Positions 32,926 to 43,200 of a DNA stretch of 64,000 nucleotides are shown here, piece after piece. This DNA comes from Roseiarcus sp036513315 (GTDB taxonomy: Bacteria > Pseudomonadota > Alphaproteobacteria > Rhizobiales > Beijerinckiaceae): the NCBI GenBank assembly GCA_036513315.1, contig DATBZF010000059.1, positions 10,652-74,651 of the forward strand, in the 5' to 3' direction. The notes beneath the pieces are model-generated. The model did not search any database and was not told the origin of the DNA. It was given only the letters and a program-made list of their open reading frames with translations. The first letter of the stretch is position 1; each line of letters opens with the position of its first letter. Position numbers and translations under genes: made by a program.

Positions 32926-33948
32926 CTATCCCTCTTTGCCCGCCACTCCGGCCTCGGCGAATGTCGCCATGCCAAGATGACAGGCGAGGGCGCCCTTGAC
33001 GATGCCGGCCGCCAGGGCCGCGCCCGAGCCTTCGCCGAGCCGCATGCCGAGATCGAGAATCGCAGGCTTGCCGAGGCGGCGCAGCACTTCGGCATGGGCG
33101 CTTTCGGCCGAGACATGTGCGGCCATGCAATGGTCAAGCGCGGTGCGATCGAGCGCCTGCAGAACCGCCGCGGCGGCGCAGACGACAAACCCGTCGAGCA
33201 GGACGGGCGTGCGCTGAATGCGCGCGGCGAGAATCGCGCCGGCGATGGCGGCAATCTCGCGCCCGCCCAGGCGCCGAAGTATTTCCAGGGGATCGCCGAG
33301 ATGGTCGCGATGCAGCGCGACGGCGCGCGCCACCGCGTCCGCTTTGCGTTTGAGGCCGTCGTCGTCGACGCCTGTGCCACGCCCGACCCAATCGCCAGCC
33401 TTGCCGCCCCACAGCGCATGATAGATGGCGGCCGCCACCGTCGTATTGCCGATGCCCATTTCGCCAAGACATAAGAGATCGGCCCCGGAAGCCAGCGCCT
33501 CCATGCCGAAAGCCATCGTCGCCGCGCAGGCTTTCTCGTCGAGCGCCGGGCCGGCGGTGATGTCGCCAGTCGGCACTTCAAGCGCGAGTTCGAACACTTT
33601 CAGGCTGAGATCGAAAGTCTTGCAGATCTGGTTGATCGCGGCGCCGCCGGAAGCGAAATTGGCGACCATCGCCTGCGTCACCGATTGGGGAAACGGCGAC
33701 ACGCCTTGCGCGACGACGCCGTGATTGCCGGCGAAAACCGCGACCAGGGGCTGATCGACATGCGGGCGCCCCGCGCCCTGCCAGGCGGCGAGCCAGGCGA
33801 CGATGTCCTCAAGGCGGCCGAGCGAGCCGGCCGGCTTGGTCAGTTCGGCCTCGCGCGCCCGCACCGCCGCGGCCGCAGCCTCGTCGGGGCCGGGCATCGC
33901 CTTGATCAGCGCGCGAATGTCGTCGAAGGGGCGCGGCGGAGCGTTCAT
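32926..33948 (-). CDS. cobT: Nicotinate-nucleotide--dimethylbenzimidazole phosphoribosyltransferase (CobT)
   Basis: 340-residue enzyme that joins nicotinate mononucleotide and 5,6-dimethylbenzimidazole to give alpha-ribazole phosphate for the lower ligand of cobalamin. Conserved blocks are AGSLGRLEDIVAWLA, VFAGNHGVVAQGVSPFP, CLGEMGIGNTTVAAAI and the C-terminal LGMRLGEGSGAALA with the catalytic Glu. I chose the ATG at 33948, but an in-frame ATG at 33963 is possible and neither has a good SD. In many alphaproteobacteria the same protein is named CobU. No other cobalamin gene is nearby, and I see no cobalamin riboswitch upstream. Confidence 0.93.
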   Translation of the reverse strand: MNAPPRPFDDIRALIKAMPGPDEAAAAAVRAREAELTKPAGSLGRLEDIVAWLAAWQGAGRPHVDQPLVAVFAGNHGVVAQGVSPFPQSVTQAMVANFASGGAAINQICKTFDLSLKVFELALEVPTGDITAGPALDEKACAATMAFGMEALASGADLLCLGEMGIGNTTVAAAIYHALWGGKAGDWVGRGTGVDDDGLKRKADAVARAVALHRDHLGDPLEILRRLGGREIAAIAGAILAARIQRTPVLLDGFVVCAAAAVLQALDRTALDHCMAAHVSAESAHAEVLRRLGKPAILDLGMRLGEGSGAALAAGIVKGALACHLGMATFAEAGVAGKEG

Positions 33949-34179
33949 GAAGGGATCTCGCATGCTTGGTGGACGCCGCGTCCTAGAGCAATTGCAAGGC
34001 AAATGGAAATCGACCTTCGAGCGGAGCGTCGCTTCCTTGCCGGCGGCCGCCGATGCAACGTTTGTCATCGACAAAAAAATCTGCTTCGGTAATTGTGTCG
34101 CGGGCAAAGACCGACAAATGCCGGAAAGGCGCCGGGAAACACCCGTCGCCCGCCAAGACGACGTCACAGGGAGGAATCG

Positions 34180-35199
34180 ATGAGGAATACGACACGCCGC
34201 GAGACGCTCAAGCTGATTTCGGCGGGCGCCGTGGTCGGCATTGCGCCGGGACTATGGGCCACCGACGCCCGCGCCGAAGGCAAGCGGATCGCCATGGTGG
34301 TGAAAAACCTTGGCAACAGCTATTTCGACGCCTGCGCCAAAGGCGCCAAGGAAGCGGCGGCCGAAGTGGGCGGCTATGAGATCATCTATACCGCGCCGAC
34401 CAAGGCGACGGCGGAAGAGCAAATCGCGGTGATCGACGCCCTGATCGCCCAGAAGGTCGATGGCATCATCGTCTCGGCCAACGACGCCAATGCGCTCGTC
34501 CCGGTCGGCAAGAAGGCGATGGACCGCGGCATCAAGGTGATTTCGTTCGACAGCGCGATCGCCAAGGGCGGCCGCATCATGCACCTCAATGCCTCCTCGA
34601 CGCCGCTGATCGGCGCCAAGCAGGTGCAGATGATCGCCAAGACGCTCGGCGGCAAAGGCGAGGTCGCCATTCTTTCGGCCGCATCGACGATGACCAATCA
34701 GAATTCGTGGATCGCGGCGATGAAGGAAGAATGGAAGAAGCCGGAATATAAGGACATGCCGCTGGTCGCCACCGTCTATGGCGACGATCAGGACGACAAG
34801 AGCTATCGCGAGATGCAGGCTCTGGCCAAGGCCCATCCCAATCTCAAGGGCGTGATCTCGCCGACGACGATCGGCATCCGCTCCGGCGCCAAGGCGATCA
34901 TGGATGACGGTCTTGTCGGCAAAATCTTCATCACCGGCCTTGGCCTGCCGTCCGAAATGAAGGACGCGGTGCTGAAGGGCGCCTGCGACAGCTTCGCCAT
35001 CTGGAACCCCGTCGACTACGGCTATTCCTCGACCGAGATCATGATCAACATCATCAATGGCGCGGCGGCCGGCCCGGGATCGACCTTGAAGATGGGCCGC
35101 AAGGGCGAAACCAAAGTCGGCGATGACGGTGAAGCGGCGATGGGCGAGCCCTTCGTGTTCGACAAGTCGAATGTCGAGGAATTCGCCAAAATCTTCTGA
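34180..35199 (+). CDS. Sugar ABC transporter substrate-binding protein (RhaS-like)
   Basis: 339 residues with a Tat-type signal (TTRRETLKL, cleavage after ARA near residue 32). The mature start, KRIAMVVKNLGNSYFDACAK, and IVSANDANALVPVGKKAMDRG closely follow the RhaS rhamnose-binding family within the Peri_BP_4 (pentose/AI-2) group. An agggagg SD supports the start. It heads the operon with a two-domain ATPase and two permeases. Rhamnose is the family default; no rhamnose catabolic enzyme or regulator is present, so the sugar is unproven. Confidence 0.85.
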   Translation: MRNTTRRETLKLISAGAVVGIAPGLWATDARAEGKRIAMVVKNLGNSYFDACAKGAKEAAAEVGGYEIIYTAPTKATAEEQIAVIDALIAQKVDGIIVSANDANALVPVGKKAMDRGIKVISFDSAIAKGGRIMHLNASSTPLIGAKQVQMIAKTLGGKGEVAILSAASTMTNQNSWIAAMKEEWKKPEYKDMPLVATVYGDDQDDKSYREMQALAKAHPNLKGVISPTTIGIRSGAKAIMDDGLVGKIFITGLGLPSEMKDAVLKGACDSFAIWNPVDYGYSSTEIMINIINGAAAGPGSTLKMGRKGETKVGDDGEAAMGEPFVFDKSNVEEFAKIF

Positions 35200-35207
35200 T
35201 CCGAGCC

Positions 35208-35233
35208 GGCCCGCGCTTCGATAGGCGCGGGCC
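35208..35233 (+). promoter_or_regulatory. Strong hairpin after the binding-protein gene
   Basis: A perfect 9-bp GC stem (ggcccgcgc/gcgcgggcc) with an 8-nt loop starts 8 nt after the RhaS-like stop. It lies in the 89-bp gap before the ATPase gene, with only a short pyrimidine stretch (gtcccctt) after it. Such hairpins commonly protect the binding-protein mRNA or partially terminate transcription so that binding protein exceeds membrane components. Confidence 0.6.
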
Positions 35234-35288
35234 GTCCCCTTATTCCTGCCTTCCAGCGTGATCCGGACATTGCCTGTTGTAAGCATGC

Positions 35289-36848
35289 GTGTTGTCGATC
35301 CCATTCTTTCCGGCGCCGGTGACCTTGGCCATATCAGCGGATTTCACGATTGAGGGGGCGACGCCCGTCCTGTCCCTTACCGGCGTCTCCAAGAGCTTTC
35401 CGGGCGTGCGCGCTTTGCATGACGTCACCTTCGGCCTCAGGGCGGGCGAGGTGACCGCACTGATCGGCGAGAATGGGGCGGGCAAGTCGACGATCGTCAA
35501 AATCCTGACCGGCATTTACACGCCGGACACGGGCGATGTATTCGTGCGCGGCGCCGCGCGCAGCTTCGCCTCGCCGCGCGATTCCTGGGCCGCCGGCGTC
35601 GCCGCCATCCATCAGGAAACGGTGATGTTCGACGAACTCACCGTCGCCGAGAACATATTCACCGGCCATATGCCCGGCGGCCGCCTCATCGACTGGGGCG
35701 AAATGCGCCGCCGCTCTTCCGAAATCCTCAAGCGGATCGAGGCCGATTTCGAGGCGACGGCGCCGCTGAAACAGCTCTCCGTCGCGCAGAAACATATGGT
35801 CGAGATCGCCCGCGCCTTGAGCCACGAGGCCTCGGTGATCATCATGGATGAGCCGACGGCGGCCTTGTCGCGCAACGAGATCGACGATCTTTTCCGCATC
35901 GTCGCGCAGTTGAAGGCGCAGGGCTGCGCGATCCTGTTCATCAGCCATAAGTTCGATGAAATCTTCCGCGTCGCCGACGGCTATGTCTGCCTGCGCGACG
36001 GCGAGATGGTGGGCAGCGGGCGCATTGCCGACGCTTCGGAAGCCGAGCTCGTGCGTCTGATGGTCGGCCGGCCGATCGATCAGGTCTTTCCCAAACGCGA
36101 CATCGCGATCGGCGAGACGGTGCTCGAAGTCGAGGGTCTCTCCAACCCGACGGAATTCGCCGATATTTCGTTCAAACTGCGCCGCGGCGAAATCCTCGGC
36201 TTCTATGGCCTCGTCGGCGCCGGGCGCTCGGAGGCCGCCCAATGCCTGTTCGGCATGAGCCGGCCGACGCGCGGAACCGTGCGGCTGAACGGCGAGCCGA
36301 TTGTCCTGGATTCGCCGGGCGCCGCCATCGCGGCGGGGATCTGCTACGTGCCGGAGGATCGCCAGCAACAGGGGGCGTTCCTGCCGATGAGCATTCGCGA
36401 GAACATCACGCTCGCCTCCATCGCTTCGCACGTGAAGGGCCTGTTTCTGTCGCGCGCCTCGGAACGCGAGGCGACGCGCAAGCTTGGCAAGCGCCTCGAC
36501 GTGCGCGCGGCCAATTGGGAGCAGCAGCTCGCCGAGCTTTCCGGCGGCAATCAGCAGAAAGTGGTGATCGCCAAATGGCTGGCGGTGAAGCCGAAGGCGA
36601 TCATCCTCGACGAGCCGACCAAGGGCATCGACGTCGGCTCCAAAGCCGCGGTGCATGATTTCATCGGCGAACTGGCGGAGGAAGGCCTCGCCGTGATTCT
36701 GATCTCTTCCGAACTGCCAGAGATCATGGGTCTGGCCGATCGCGTCATCGTCATGCAGGAGGGCCGCATCGTCAAGACATTCGATCGCGGCGATTGGAGC
36801 GCCGAAGCGATTGTCTCGGCGGCGACCGGCGCGGAGAAACGCGCGTGA
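35289..36848 (+). CDS. Sugar ABC transporter ATP-binding protein, two-domain (RhaT/RbsA-like)
   Basis: About 519 residues from the GTG at 35289; another GTG at 35319 is possible and the true start is uncertain because homology begins only at VLSLTGVSKSFPGV. Two ABC domains are present. The first has Walker A GENGAGKST and a degenerate signature LSVAQ. The second has the degenerate Walker A GLVGAGRSE, the signature LSGGN and Walker B IILDEPTKGID. This asymmetry is normal for sugar importers of the RbsA/MglA type. The stop overlaps the next gene. Confidence 0.9.
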   Translation: MLSIPFFPAPVTLAISADFTIEGATPVLSLTGVSKSFPGVRALHDVTFGLRAGEVTALIGENGAGKSTIVKILTGIYTPDTGDVFVRGAARSFASPRDSWAAGVAAIHQETVMFDELTVAENIFTGHMPGGRLIDWGEMRRRSSEILKRIEADFEATAPLKQLSVAQKHMVEIARALSHEASVIIMDEPTAALSRNEIDDLFRIVAQLKAQGCAILFISHKFDEIFRVADGYVCLRDGEMVGSGRIADASEAELVRLMVGRPIDQVFPKRDIAIGETVLEVEGLSNPTEFADISFKLRRGEILGFYGLVGAGRSEAAQCLFGMSRPTRGTVRLNGEPIVLDSPGAAIAAGICYVPEDRQQQGAFLPMSIRENITLASIASHVKGLFLSRASEREATRKLGKRLDVRAANWEQQLAELSGGNQQKVVIAKWLAVKPKAIILDEPTKGIDVGSKAAVHDFIGELAEEGLAVILISSELPEIMGLADRVIVMQEGRIVKTFDRGDWSAEAIVSAATGAEKRA

Positions 36849-37837
36849 ACTTCCTGCTTCGTCATCGGGAGCTGGCGCTGGCGCTGATCATCGCGGCGAT
36901 GATCGGCGCCATCGGCGCCTATGCGCCGGCGTTCGTGTCGAGGGCGAATATCGCGACCGTGCTCGACGACACCAGCATCCTGTTCATGCTGGCGCTCGCG
37001 CAGATGATCGTCATCCTGACGCGCGGCATCGATCTTTCGGTGGCCGCCAATCTCGCTCTCAGCGGCATGATCTCGGCGTCCCTGGCGCAGCATTCCCCCG
37101 ACCTGCCGGTGGTCGCCTATATCGCGACGGGCGTGGCGGTCGGCCTCGCGCTCGGACTTTTCAATGGCGCGCTGGTCGCTGGAATCGGCATTCCGCCGAT
37201 CGTCGTCACGCTCGGCACGCTGGCGATCTTCCGCGGGCTGATCGTTGTCTATGGCGGCGGCAATCAGGTGAACGCGCCCGACATGGGCGAGATCTTCCAG
37301 TCCTTTCCGAAGGCGACATGGCTGGGGCTCGAAACGGTGTTCTGGATCGCCGCAGGGCTCACCGCGGCGATCGCGCTGTTTCTCAATTTCACGCGGACGG
37401 GCCGCAATTTCTATGCGCTCGGCGGCAACCCGCTCGCGGCGCGCTATTGCGGCATCAATATACCCAGGCAATTCGTGCTCGCCTATGCCCTGTCGGGCGC
37501 GATCTCCGGTCTCTGCGGCTATCTCTGGGTGGCGCGCTATGGCGTCGCCTATTCCGAAATCGCCTCGGGTTACGAATTGACGGTGATCGCCGCCTGCGTG
37601 ATTGGCGGCGTCTCGATCGCCGGCGGCGTCGGCACGGTCGCCGGCGCCCTGCTCGGCGCTCTGTTCCTTGGCGTCATCGTCAATGCGCTGCCGGTCATGC
37701 AGGTCACCCCGTTCTGGCAGATGGCGATATCGGGGGCGGTCATTCTGGCGGCGGTGATCGTCAATGCGCGGGTCGAGCGGCGCGGCGGCAGGCTCATTCT
37801 TCCTGAAGCCCGCCGCAGCGCGGGAGCCGCCAAATGA
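36845..37837 (+). CDS. Sugar ABC transporter permease (RhaP-like)
   Basis: 330 residues from a GTG that overlaps the ATPase stop by 4 nt. About nine hydrophobic helices, with RGIDLSVAANLALSGMISA near residues 60-78 and the permease motif ISGLCGYLWVARYG. The INIPRQFVLAYALSGAISGL coupling region is typical of RbsC-like permeases. Its stop overlaps the next permease gene by 4 nt. Confidence 0.9.
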   Translation: MNFLLRHRELALALIIAAMIGAIGAYAPAFVSRANIATVLDDTSILFMLALAQMIVILTRGIDLSVAANLALSGMISASLAQHSPDLPVVAYIATGVAVGLALGLFNGALVAGIGIPPIVVTLGTLAIFRGLIVVYGGGNQVNAPDMGEIFQSFPKATWLGLETVFWIAAGLTAAIALFLNFTRTGRNFYALGGNPLAARYCGINIPRQFVLAYALSGAISGLCGYLWVARYGVAYSEIASGYELTVIAACVIGGVSIAGGVGTVAGALLGALFLGVIVNALPVMQVTPFWQMAISGAVILAAVIVNARVERRGGRLILPEARRSAGAAK

Positions 37838-38847
37838 GCGAGAAAGCCCGCGCCGAGATCGCCGACGAACCGCGCTGGCGGGCCAGCGATTTCCTGCTGC
37901 GCTGGGAGACCATTCTGTTCGGCCTGCTGATCCTGGTGTTCGTCGGCGATACGTTTCTGTCGCCCTATTTTCTCGACATCGACAATCTCTCCGACGCCAC
38001 CGCCAATTTCTCCGAGAAAGCGATCATCGCGCTCGGCATGGCGCTGCTGATCCTGGTGCGCGAAATCGACCTTTCTGTCGCCGCGATCATCGCGCTCTGC
38101 TCGCTGGCGATGGGCCTCGCCGCGCAGGCCGGCGCCGGCGCTGTCCCGCTCGTCCTCGTCGGCCTTGTCGTCGGCGCGGTCTGCGGCGCCTTCAACGGTT
38201 TTCTCGTCGCGCGCATCGGCCTGCCGTCGATCGTCGTCACCATCGGCACGATGTCGCTGTTTCGCGGCATCGCCCAGGTCGTGCTCGGCGACCAGGCGAT
38301 TTCCGAATATCCCGAGGGCTTTGAAACATTGGGCCAGGATTATTTCATCAAACATCCGCCGCTGCATTATTCCTTTTCGCTGTTCCTGATTTTCGCGGTG
38401 ATCTTCGCTCTCGTGCTCCATCGCACGGCGCTCGGGCGAAAGCTTTACGCGATGGGCGCCAATCCGGTCGCGGCGCGATTTTCCGGCATTCCGGTCGAGC
38501 GCATCAAATTCGGCCTGTTCGTTCTGACCGGCCTCCTTTCCGGCATCGCCGCCGTTCTCCTCACCGCGCGGGTCGGATCGACGCGGCCCAATATCGCGCT
38601 CGGCTGGGAGCTTGAAGTCGTCACCATGGTAATCCTCGGCGGCGTCTCCATCGCCGGCGGTTCCGGCACGATCCCCGGCGTCGTCATCGCGGTGTTCGTG
38701 CTCGGCCTGGTGACGTTCGGCCTGTCGCTGATCAACGTGCCGGGCATCGTGATCAGCGTCATCCTCGGCTTCCTGCTGATCGGCGCGATCACGCTGCCGA
38801 TTGTCGGACGAAGGATCGTCGCTGCGCTGGCCAAGCCTGAGCGCTGA
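37834..38847 (+). CDS. Sugar ABC transporter permease (RhaQ-like)
   Basis: 337 residues, the second permease of the importer, with a hydrophilic N-terminal tail of about 25 residues then nine or ten helices. REIDLSVAAIIALCSLAMGL and the coupling stretch ARFSGIPVERIKFGLFV are recognisable. It is the last gene of the four-gene RhaSTPQ-like operon. I see no strong terminator before the MFS gene 112 bp downstream. Confidence 0.9.
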   Translation: MSEKARAEIADEPRWRASDFLLRWETILFGLLILVFVGDTFLSPYFLDIDNLSDATANFSEKAIIALGMALLILVREIDLSVAAIIALCSLAMGLAAQAGAGAVPLVLVGLVVGAVCGAFNGFLVARIGLPSIVVTIGTMSLFRGIAQVVLGDQAISEYPEGFETLGQDYFIKHPPLHYSFSLFLIFAVIFALVLHRTALGRKLYAMGANPVAARFSGIPVERIKFGLFVLTGLLSGIAAVLLTARVGSTRPNIALGWELEVVTMVILGGVSIAGGSGTIPGVVIAVFVLGLVTFGLSLINVPGIVISVILGFLLIGAITLPIVGRRIVAALAKPER

Positions 38848-38959
38848 ACCTCGCGCGCGCCGGGCGCGTCGATACAATCGCGCCGCGTGGGCGAATGTGC
38901 GATACAGTTCCGCTCGGGAAAGTATCGTCCTGGCGCGTCGTCAAGCATGAGGGGCCGCA

Positions 38960-40198
38960 ATGAGGTTGCGCCTGGGCGGCGTCGGCGACGCTTTCGCCGA
39001 TCGCAATTTTCGCATCTATTCAGTCGGCTCGATTCTGTCCTGGCTGAGCTTCTATGTGCAGATGGTTGCGATCTCCTGGACCGCCTGGGAGCTGACGCAT
39101 TCAACGACCTGGCTCGCCATTGTCGCCGTGCTCGACATTGCGCCGAACCTGATTTTCCTGCCGCTCGGCGGCGTGCTGGCGGACCGCGTCGACCGCTTTC
39201 GCATGGTGCTGACCGCCTATGCCGCCGCGTGGCTTCACGTGCTCGTCCTGACCGTTCTCGCCTATGCCGGCGCACTGACGATCCTGCCGCTGGCGGCGCT
39301 CGCCTTCGTGCATGGCCTGATCCACAGTTTCAGCGTTCCGGCCGCCTATGGCATGATGCCGCGTTTCATCGCGCGGGAGCGGCTGTCGTCGGCGATCGCG
39401 GTGAGTTCCGCCTATACGCAATTTGCGATTTTCGCGGGACCCGCGCTCGCCGGCTGGATCATCCTGCACTATGGCGTCGGCGCGGCTTTCGCCACCAATG
39501 TGGTGGGTTATCTCGTCTTTTTTGCTTCGGTGGCCTTTCTGCGCACGCCGGAAAGCTATGTCCCACCGCCGGCGAGCGGACGTTCGGTGCTCGGCGACAT
39601 TGCCGATGGCGCACGCTACATCCTTGGCCATCGCGGCATTTCGGCGCTGCTTTTGCTGATGCTGATGGGCGATGCGATGTCGACGGCGATCTATCAGATG
39701 TTGCCCGCCATTGCCGACAAGATGCTTGGTCGCGGCGTCGAGGGCATGTCGGGCCTCATGTCGGCGGCGGGCTTCGGCGCCACATTGGCTGCGCTCTGGC
39801 TCGCCCATGGCGGCGCGGCGCGCGCAAAAGCCGATCGCGTGCTATGGGCCTTCCTCGCCTTCACGCTCGCCGTCGCAGCGTTGATGTTCACCAACAACCT
39901 CCCCATCGCGATCGTGGTGATGGTCGCCTATGGTTTTTCCGGCGAGACGCGGCGCACCGGCACAGTGTCGATCCTGCAGACGTCAGTGAGCGACGCCCAG
40001 CGCGGACGCGTGATGAGCACGCAATTCATGTTCCAACGCCTGGCCGGCGGCGCCGGCACGATCCTGATCGGCGCCGCGGCTCAGCGCTACGGGTTGCGAA
40101 CGCCGATGTTGATCGCAGCCGGGCTGGCGATGACCGCGTGGGCAATCGCCTTCGCCAATCGAAAGCCAATCATGGCGGCGTTCGGCAAGCCGCGGTGA
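38960..40198 (+). CDS. MFS transporter, EntS-like (MFS_3) exporter
   Basis: 412 residues with about 12 transmembrane helices. It starts LRLGGVGDAFADRNFRIYSV and carries the MFS loop motif GGVLADRVDRFRMV between TM2 and TM3. The group includes the enterobactin exporter EntS and many uncharacterised exporters. Good SD (gagggg). It may be co-transcribed with the sugar ABC operon upstream, but the functions are not obviously linked. It converges with the large kinase gene (28-bp gap). Confidence 0.85.
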   Translation: MRLRLGGVGDAFADRNFRIYSVGSILSWLSFYVQMVAISWTAWELTHSTTWLAIVAVLDIAPNLIFLPLGGVLADRVDRFRMVLTAYAAAWLHVLVLTVLAYAGALTILPLAALAFVHGLIHSFSVPAAYGMMPRFIARERLSSAIAVSSAYTQFAIFAGPALAGWIILHYGVGAAFATNVVGYLVFFASVAFLRTPESYVPPPASGRSVLGDIADGARYILGHRGISALLLLMLMGDAMSTAIYQMLPAIADKMLGRGVEGMSGLMSAAGFGATLAALWLAHGGAARAKADRVLWAFLAFTLAVAALMFTNNLPIAIVVMVAYGFSGETRRTGTVSILQTSVSDAQRGRVMSTQFMFQRLAGGAGTILIGAAAQRYGLRTPMLIAAGLAMTAWAIAFANRKPIMAAFGKPR

Positions 40199-40226
40199 GG
40201 GGCCGGCGCTGGCGCGTCAACGTCCG

Positions 40227-43200
40227 CTATTCCGCCGCCACCTGCATCGTCTTGCAGCGCATCAGCAGCGCGCGCAACTGCGCGGGCTTCAGCGGCTTGT
40301 GCAAAATGGAAATCTGCGCGCGCAAAGCCACCTCGCGCACTTCGGGGCTGCGGTCGGCGGTGGCGAGAATGGCGGGAATGGCGGCGCCGAAACGCGCGCG
40401 CAATGCGCTGATCGCCGCGACGCCGTCGCCGTCGTCGAGATGATAATCGGCGATGATCACGTCGGGCGCGGCGCGAAATGCAGCAACCGCCGCCTGTGCG
40501 TCCGACAGGCCCGCCGCGGAGAGGACGCGGCAATTCCATTTCTGTAACAAGGCGCGCATGCCTTCGAGAACGCGAGGCTCATTGTCGATGGCGAGCACGA
40601 GAAGGTCGTTGAGCGGTTCGCGCGCCCGCGACAAATCCTGCGCCGCCGCTGCCTGCCCCTGCTTGGCGCCAGCGGCGACGCCGAGCGGCGCGGTGACGCT
40701 GAACAGCGAGCCCGCGCCGCTCTTCGAGCGCAAGGCGACTTCATGGCCGAGCACGCGGCCGAGCCGCTCGACGATCGACAGGCCGAGCCCAAGGCCGCGC
40801 GCCGCCTTGGCGCCGGGCGCGAGGCGCTGGAATTCCTCGAACACTGTCTTCTGCTTGGCGAGCGGAATGCCCATGCCGGTGTCCCAGACCTCGATGCGCA
40901 GCGCCGCGCCGCGCCGCCGGCATCCGACCAGCACTTTGCCCTGCGGCGTATATTTGATCGCGTTGGATACGAGATTGCGCAACAGCCGCCGCAGCAGGCG
41001 TCGGTCGGAGCGGACGTTGAGCGAGGAAGCGACGAAGGTCAACTTCAATCCCTTGGCGCGCGCCATCGGCGCAAATTCGATCTCAAGCTGGGCGAGGATT
41101 TCGCCAACGGCGCAATCGGCGATTTCCGGCTTGGTGGCGCCGGCGTCGAGGCGCGAAATATCGAGCAGAGCGCTAAGGATTTCCTCGACCGCTTCCAGCG
41201 AGGCGTCGACATTGCGCGCCAGATTGGTCTGCTCGTCGACATTGCCGGCGCCCGCCGCCTCGTTCAGCGCGCTTGAATAGAGCCGCGCTGCGTTCAGCGG
41301 CTGCAGAATGTCGTGGCTCGCTGCAGCCAGAAAGCGCGTCTTGGAGACATTGGCTTCGTCCGCTTCGATCTTGGCGCGCGCCAATTCGTCATTGAGGCGC
41401 TCCAGTTCTTCGGTGCGTTCGCGCACACGTCGCTCGAGCCGTTCATTGGCCGCCGCCAGCGTCTCCTCGGCTTCAACGTTCTGGGTCACGTCGGTGTAGG
41501 TGGTGACGATGCCGCCGTCCGGCAGGCGCGCCGAGCGGATTTCGATCACCCGCATCGACGGGCGCAGCCGCAGGCGCAGCGGCTCCTGTTCGTTGAGCTG
41601 GCTCTCGATGCGCTCGGCGACGAAATCGTCGACCGAACCTGGCCCATAGATGCCGCGCTCGGCGTTGAAGCGCACGATTTCGTCGAGGCCGACGCCGATC
41701 CGCATCAGCGAGGGCGGCAATTCGAAGAGATCGCAGAATTCGCGGTTCCAGCAGGTCAGCGCGAGATTGCGGTCGAAGACAGTGATGCCCTGGCGCGCGT
41801 GATCGAGCGCATGCTGCAACAGATCGCGATTGGACTGGATCGCCGAAGAAGCGTCGTCGATCAGTTTCAGCGCCGATTTGCCCGACATCGCGCGCCGGCT
41901 GAACAGCAGCGACATCACGAGGCGCGCCGACGAACCGCCGATCGCGGACGCCAGGAGATGTTCGGCATGGCGGATGAGATGAGCGTCGGCCTCGCCGGAT
42001 GGCTCGAGCGGCAAGCCGCGCTCGGCCATGAACGTCGCCAGCGCGCTGTTGGCCCGATCGGCGCCAAGATAGCGCGCCACTGTCGCCTCGAGTTCGCCCG
42101 CGGTCGTCGAGGCGCGCCACAGCCGGAACGCCTGGGCCTTGGCGGTCGGCGCGCCGCCGACGAACACGTTGGCCTGCAGGCGCTCGATCGGATTGGCCTG
42201 GCGGCTCAGTGAGAACGCGACGAAGGCGGCGATATTGACGCCAAGGCTCAAGGTCGCGCCGTTAACCAGCGGGTTCGAAGTCCAGGCGAAGAGCGCGGCT
42301 GGCCGAAGCCAGGCGATCGCCAGCGGGCCATGTTCGAGGAATTCGGCGAAGGCGGCGTTGAGTTCGAGCGAAGGCAACAGCAATGTGTAAACCCAGGCGA
42401 GCGAGCCGGCGATCAGGCCCGCCATGGCGCCGCGCGCATTGGCGCGCCGCCAGAACAGGGCGCCGAGAAAGGCGGGCGCGATCTGCGCCACCGCAGCGAA
42501 AGACAATAAGCCGAGCGAGGCGAGCGCCGCCTGGCTGGCGAGCTGGATATAGACATAGCCGAGGAACAGCACGAACAGGATCGCGCCGCGCCGCACCAGC
42601 AGCACGAGCGAACCGATGTCGCCCGCCGCGTCGGAGCGCGCGCTGCGCCCGCGCAGCACCAGCGGCATGACGAGATCGTTCGAGACATTGATCGATAGCG
42701 CCACGCTTTCGACCACCACCATCGCGGTCGCCGCCGAAAGGCCGCCGATCATGGTGAGCAGGGCAAGGCCGTGCGCACCCGCGCTCAGCGGCAGCGCGAG
42801 CACCGTCAGATCGCGATCGATCGTCCCGTCGGCGAAGGTGGCTAGGCCGGCGATCGCCAAAGGCGCGACGAACAGATTGATCGCGACGAGATAGAGCGGA
42901 AACAGCCAAGCCGCGGTTTTGGTGTCGCGCCCATCGCGGTTTTCGACGATCGTCACGTGAAACTGGCGCGGCAGCAGCAGGATCGCCAACGCCGACAGAA
43001 TGGTGGTGACGATCCAGGCGGCCGGGTCCGGCGGATTCTTCATTACCGCGGCGATTTCAGGATTACGCTGCGCGATGCGGGCGAGATCGCCAAGGCCGCC
43101 GAACATTCCCCAGACGACAAAGGCGCCGACCGCCAGGAAAGCGACGAGCTTGACGAGAGACTCGGCGGCGATCGCCAGGATCAGTCCGTCCTGATGTTCG

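Noticed and set aside
33949..34179. Cobalamin riboswitch upstream of cobT
   Set aside because: The leader was read on the cobT strand, and no B12-box-like consensus or fitting stem pattern is visible.
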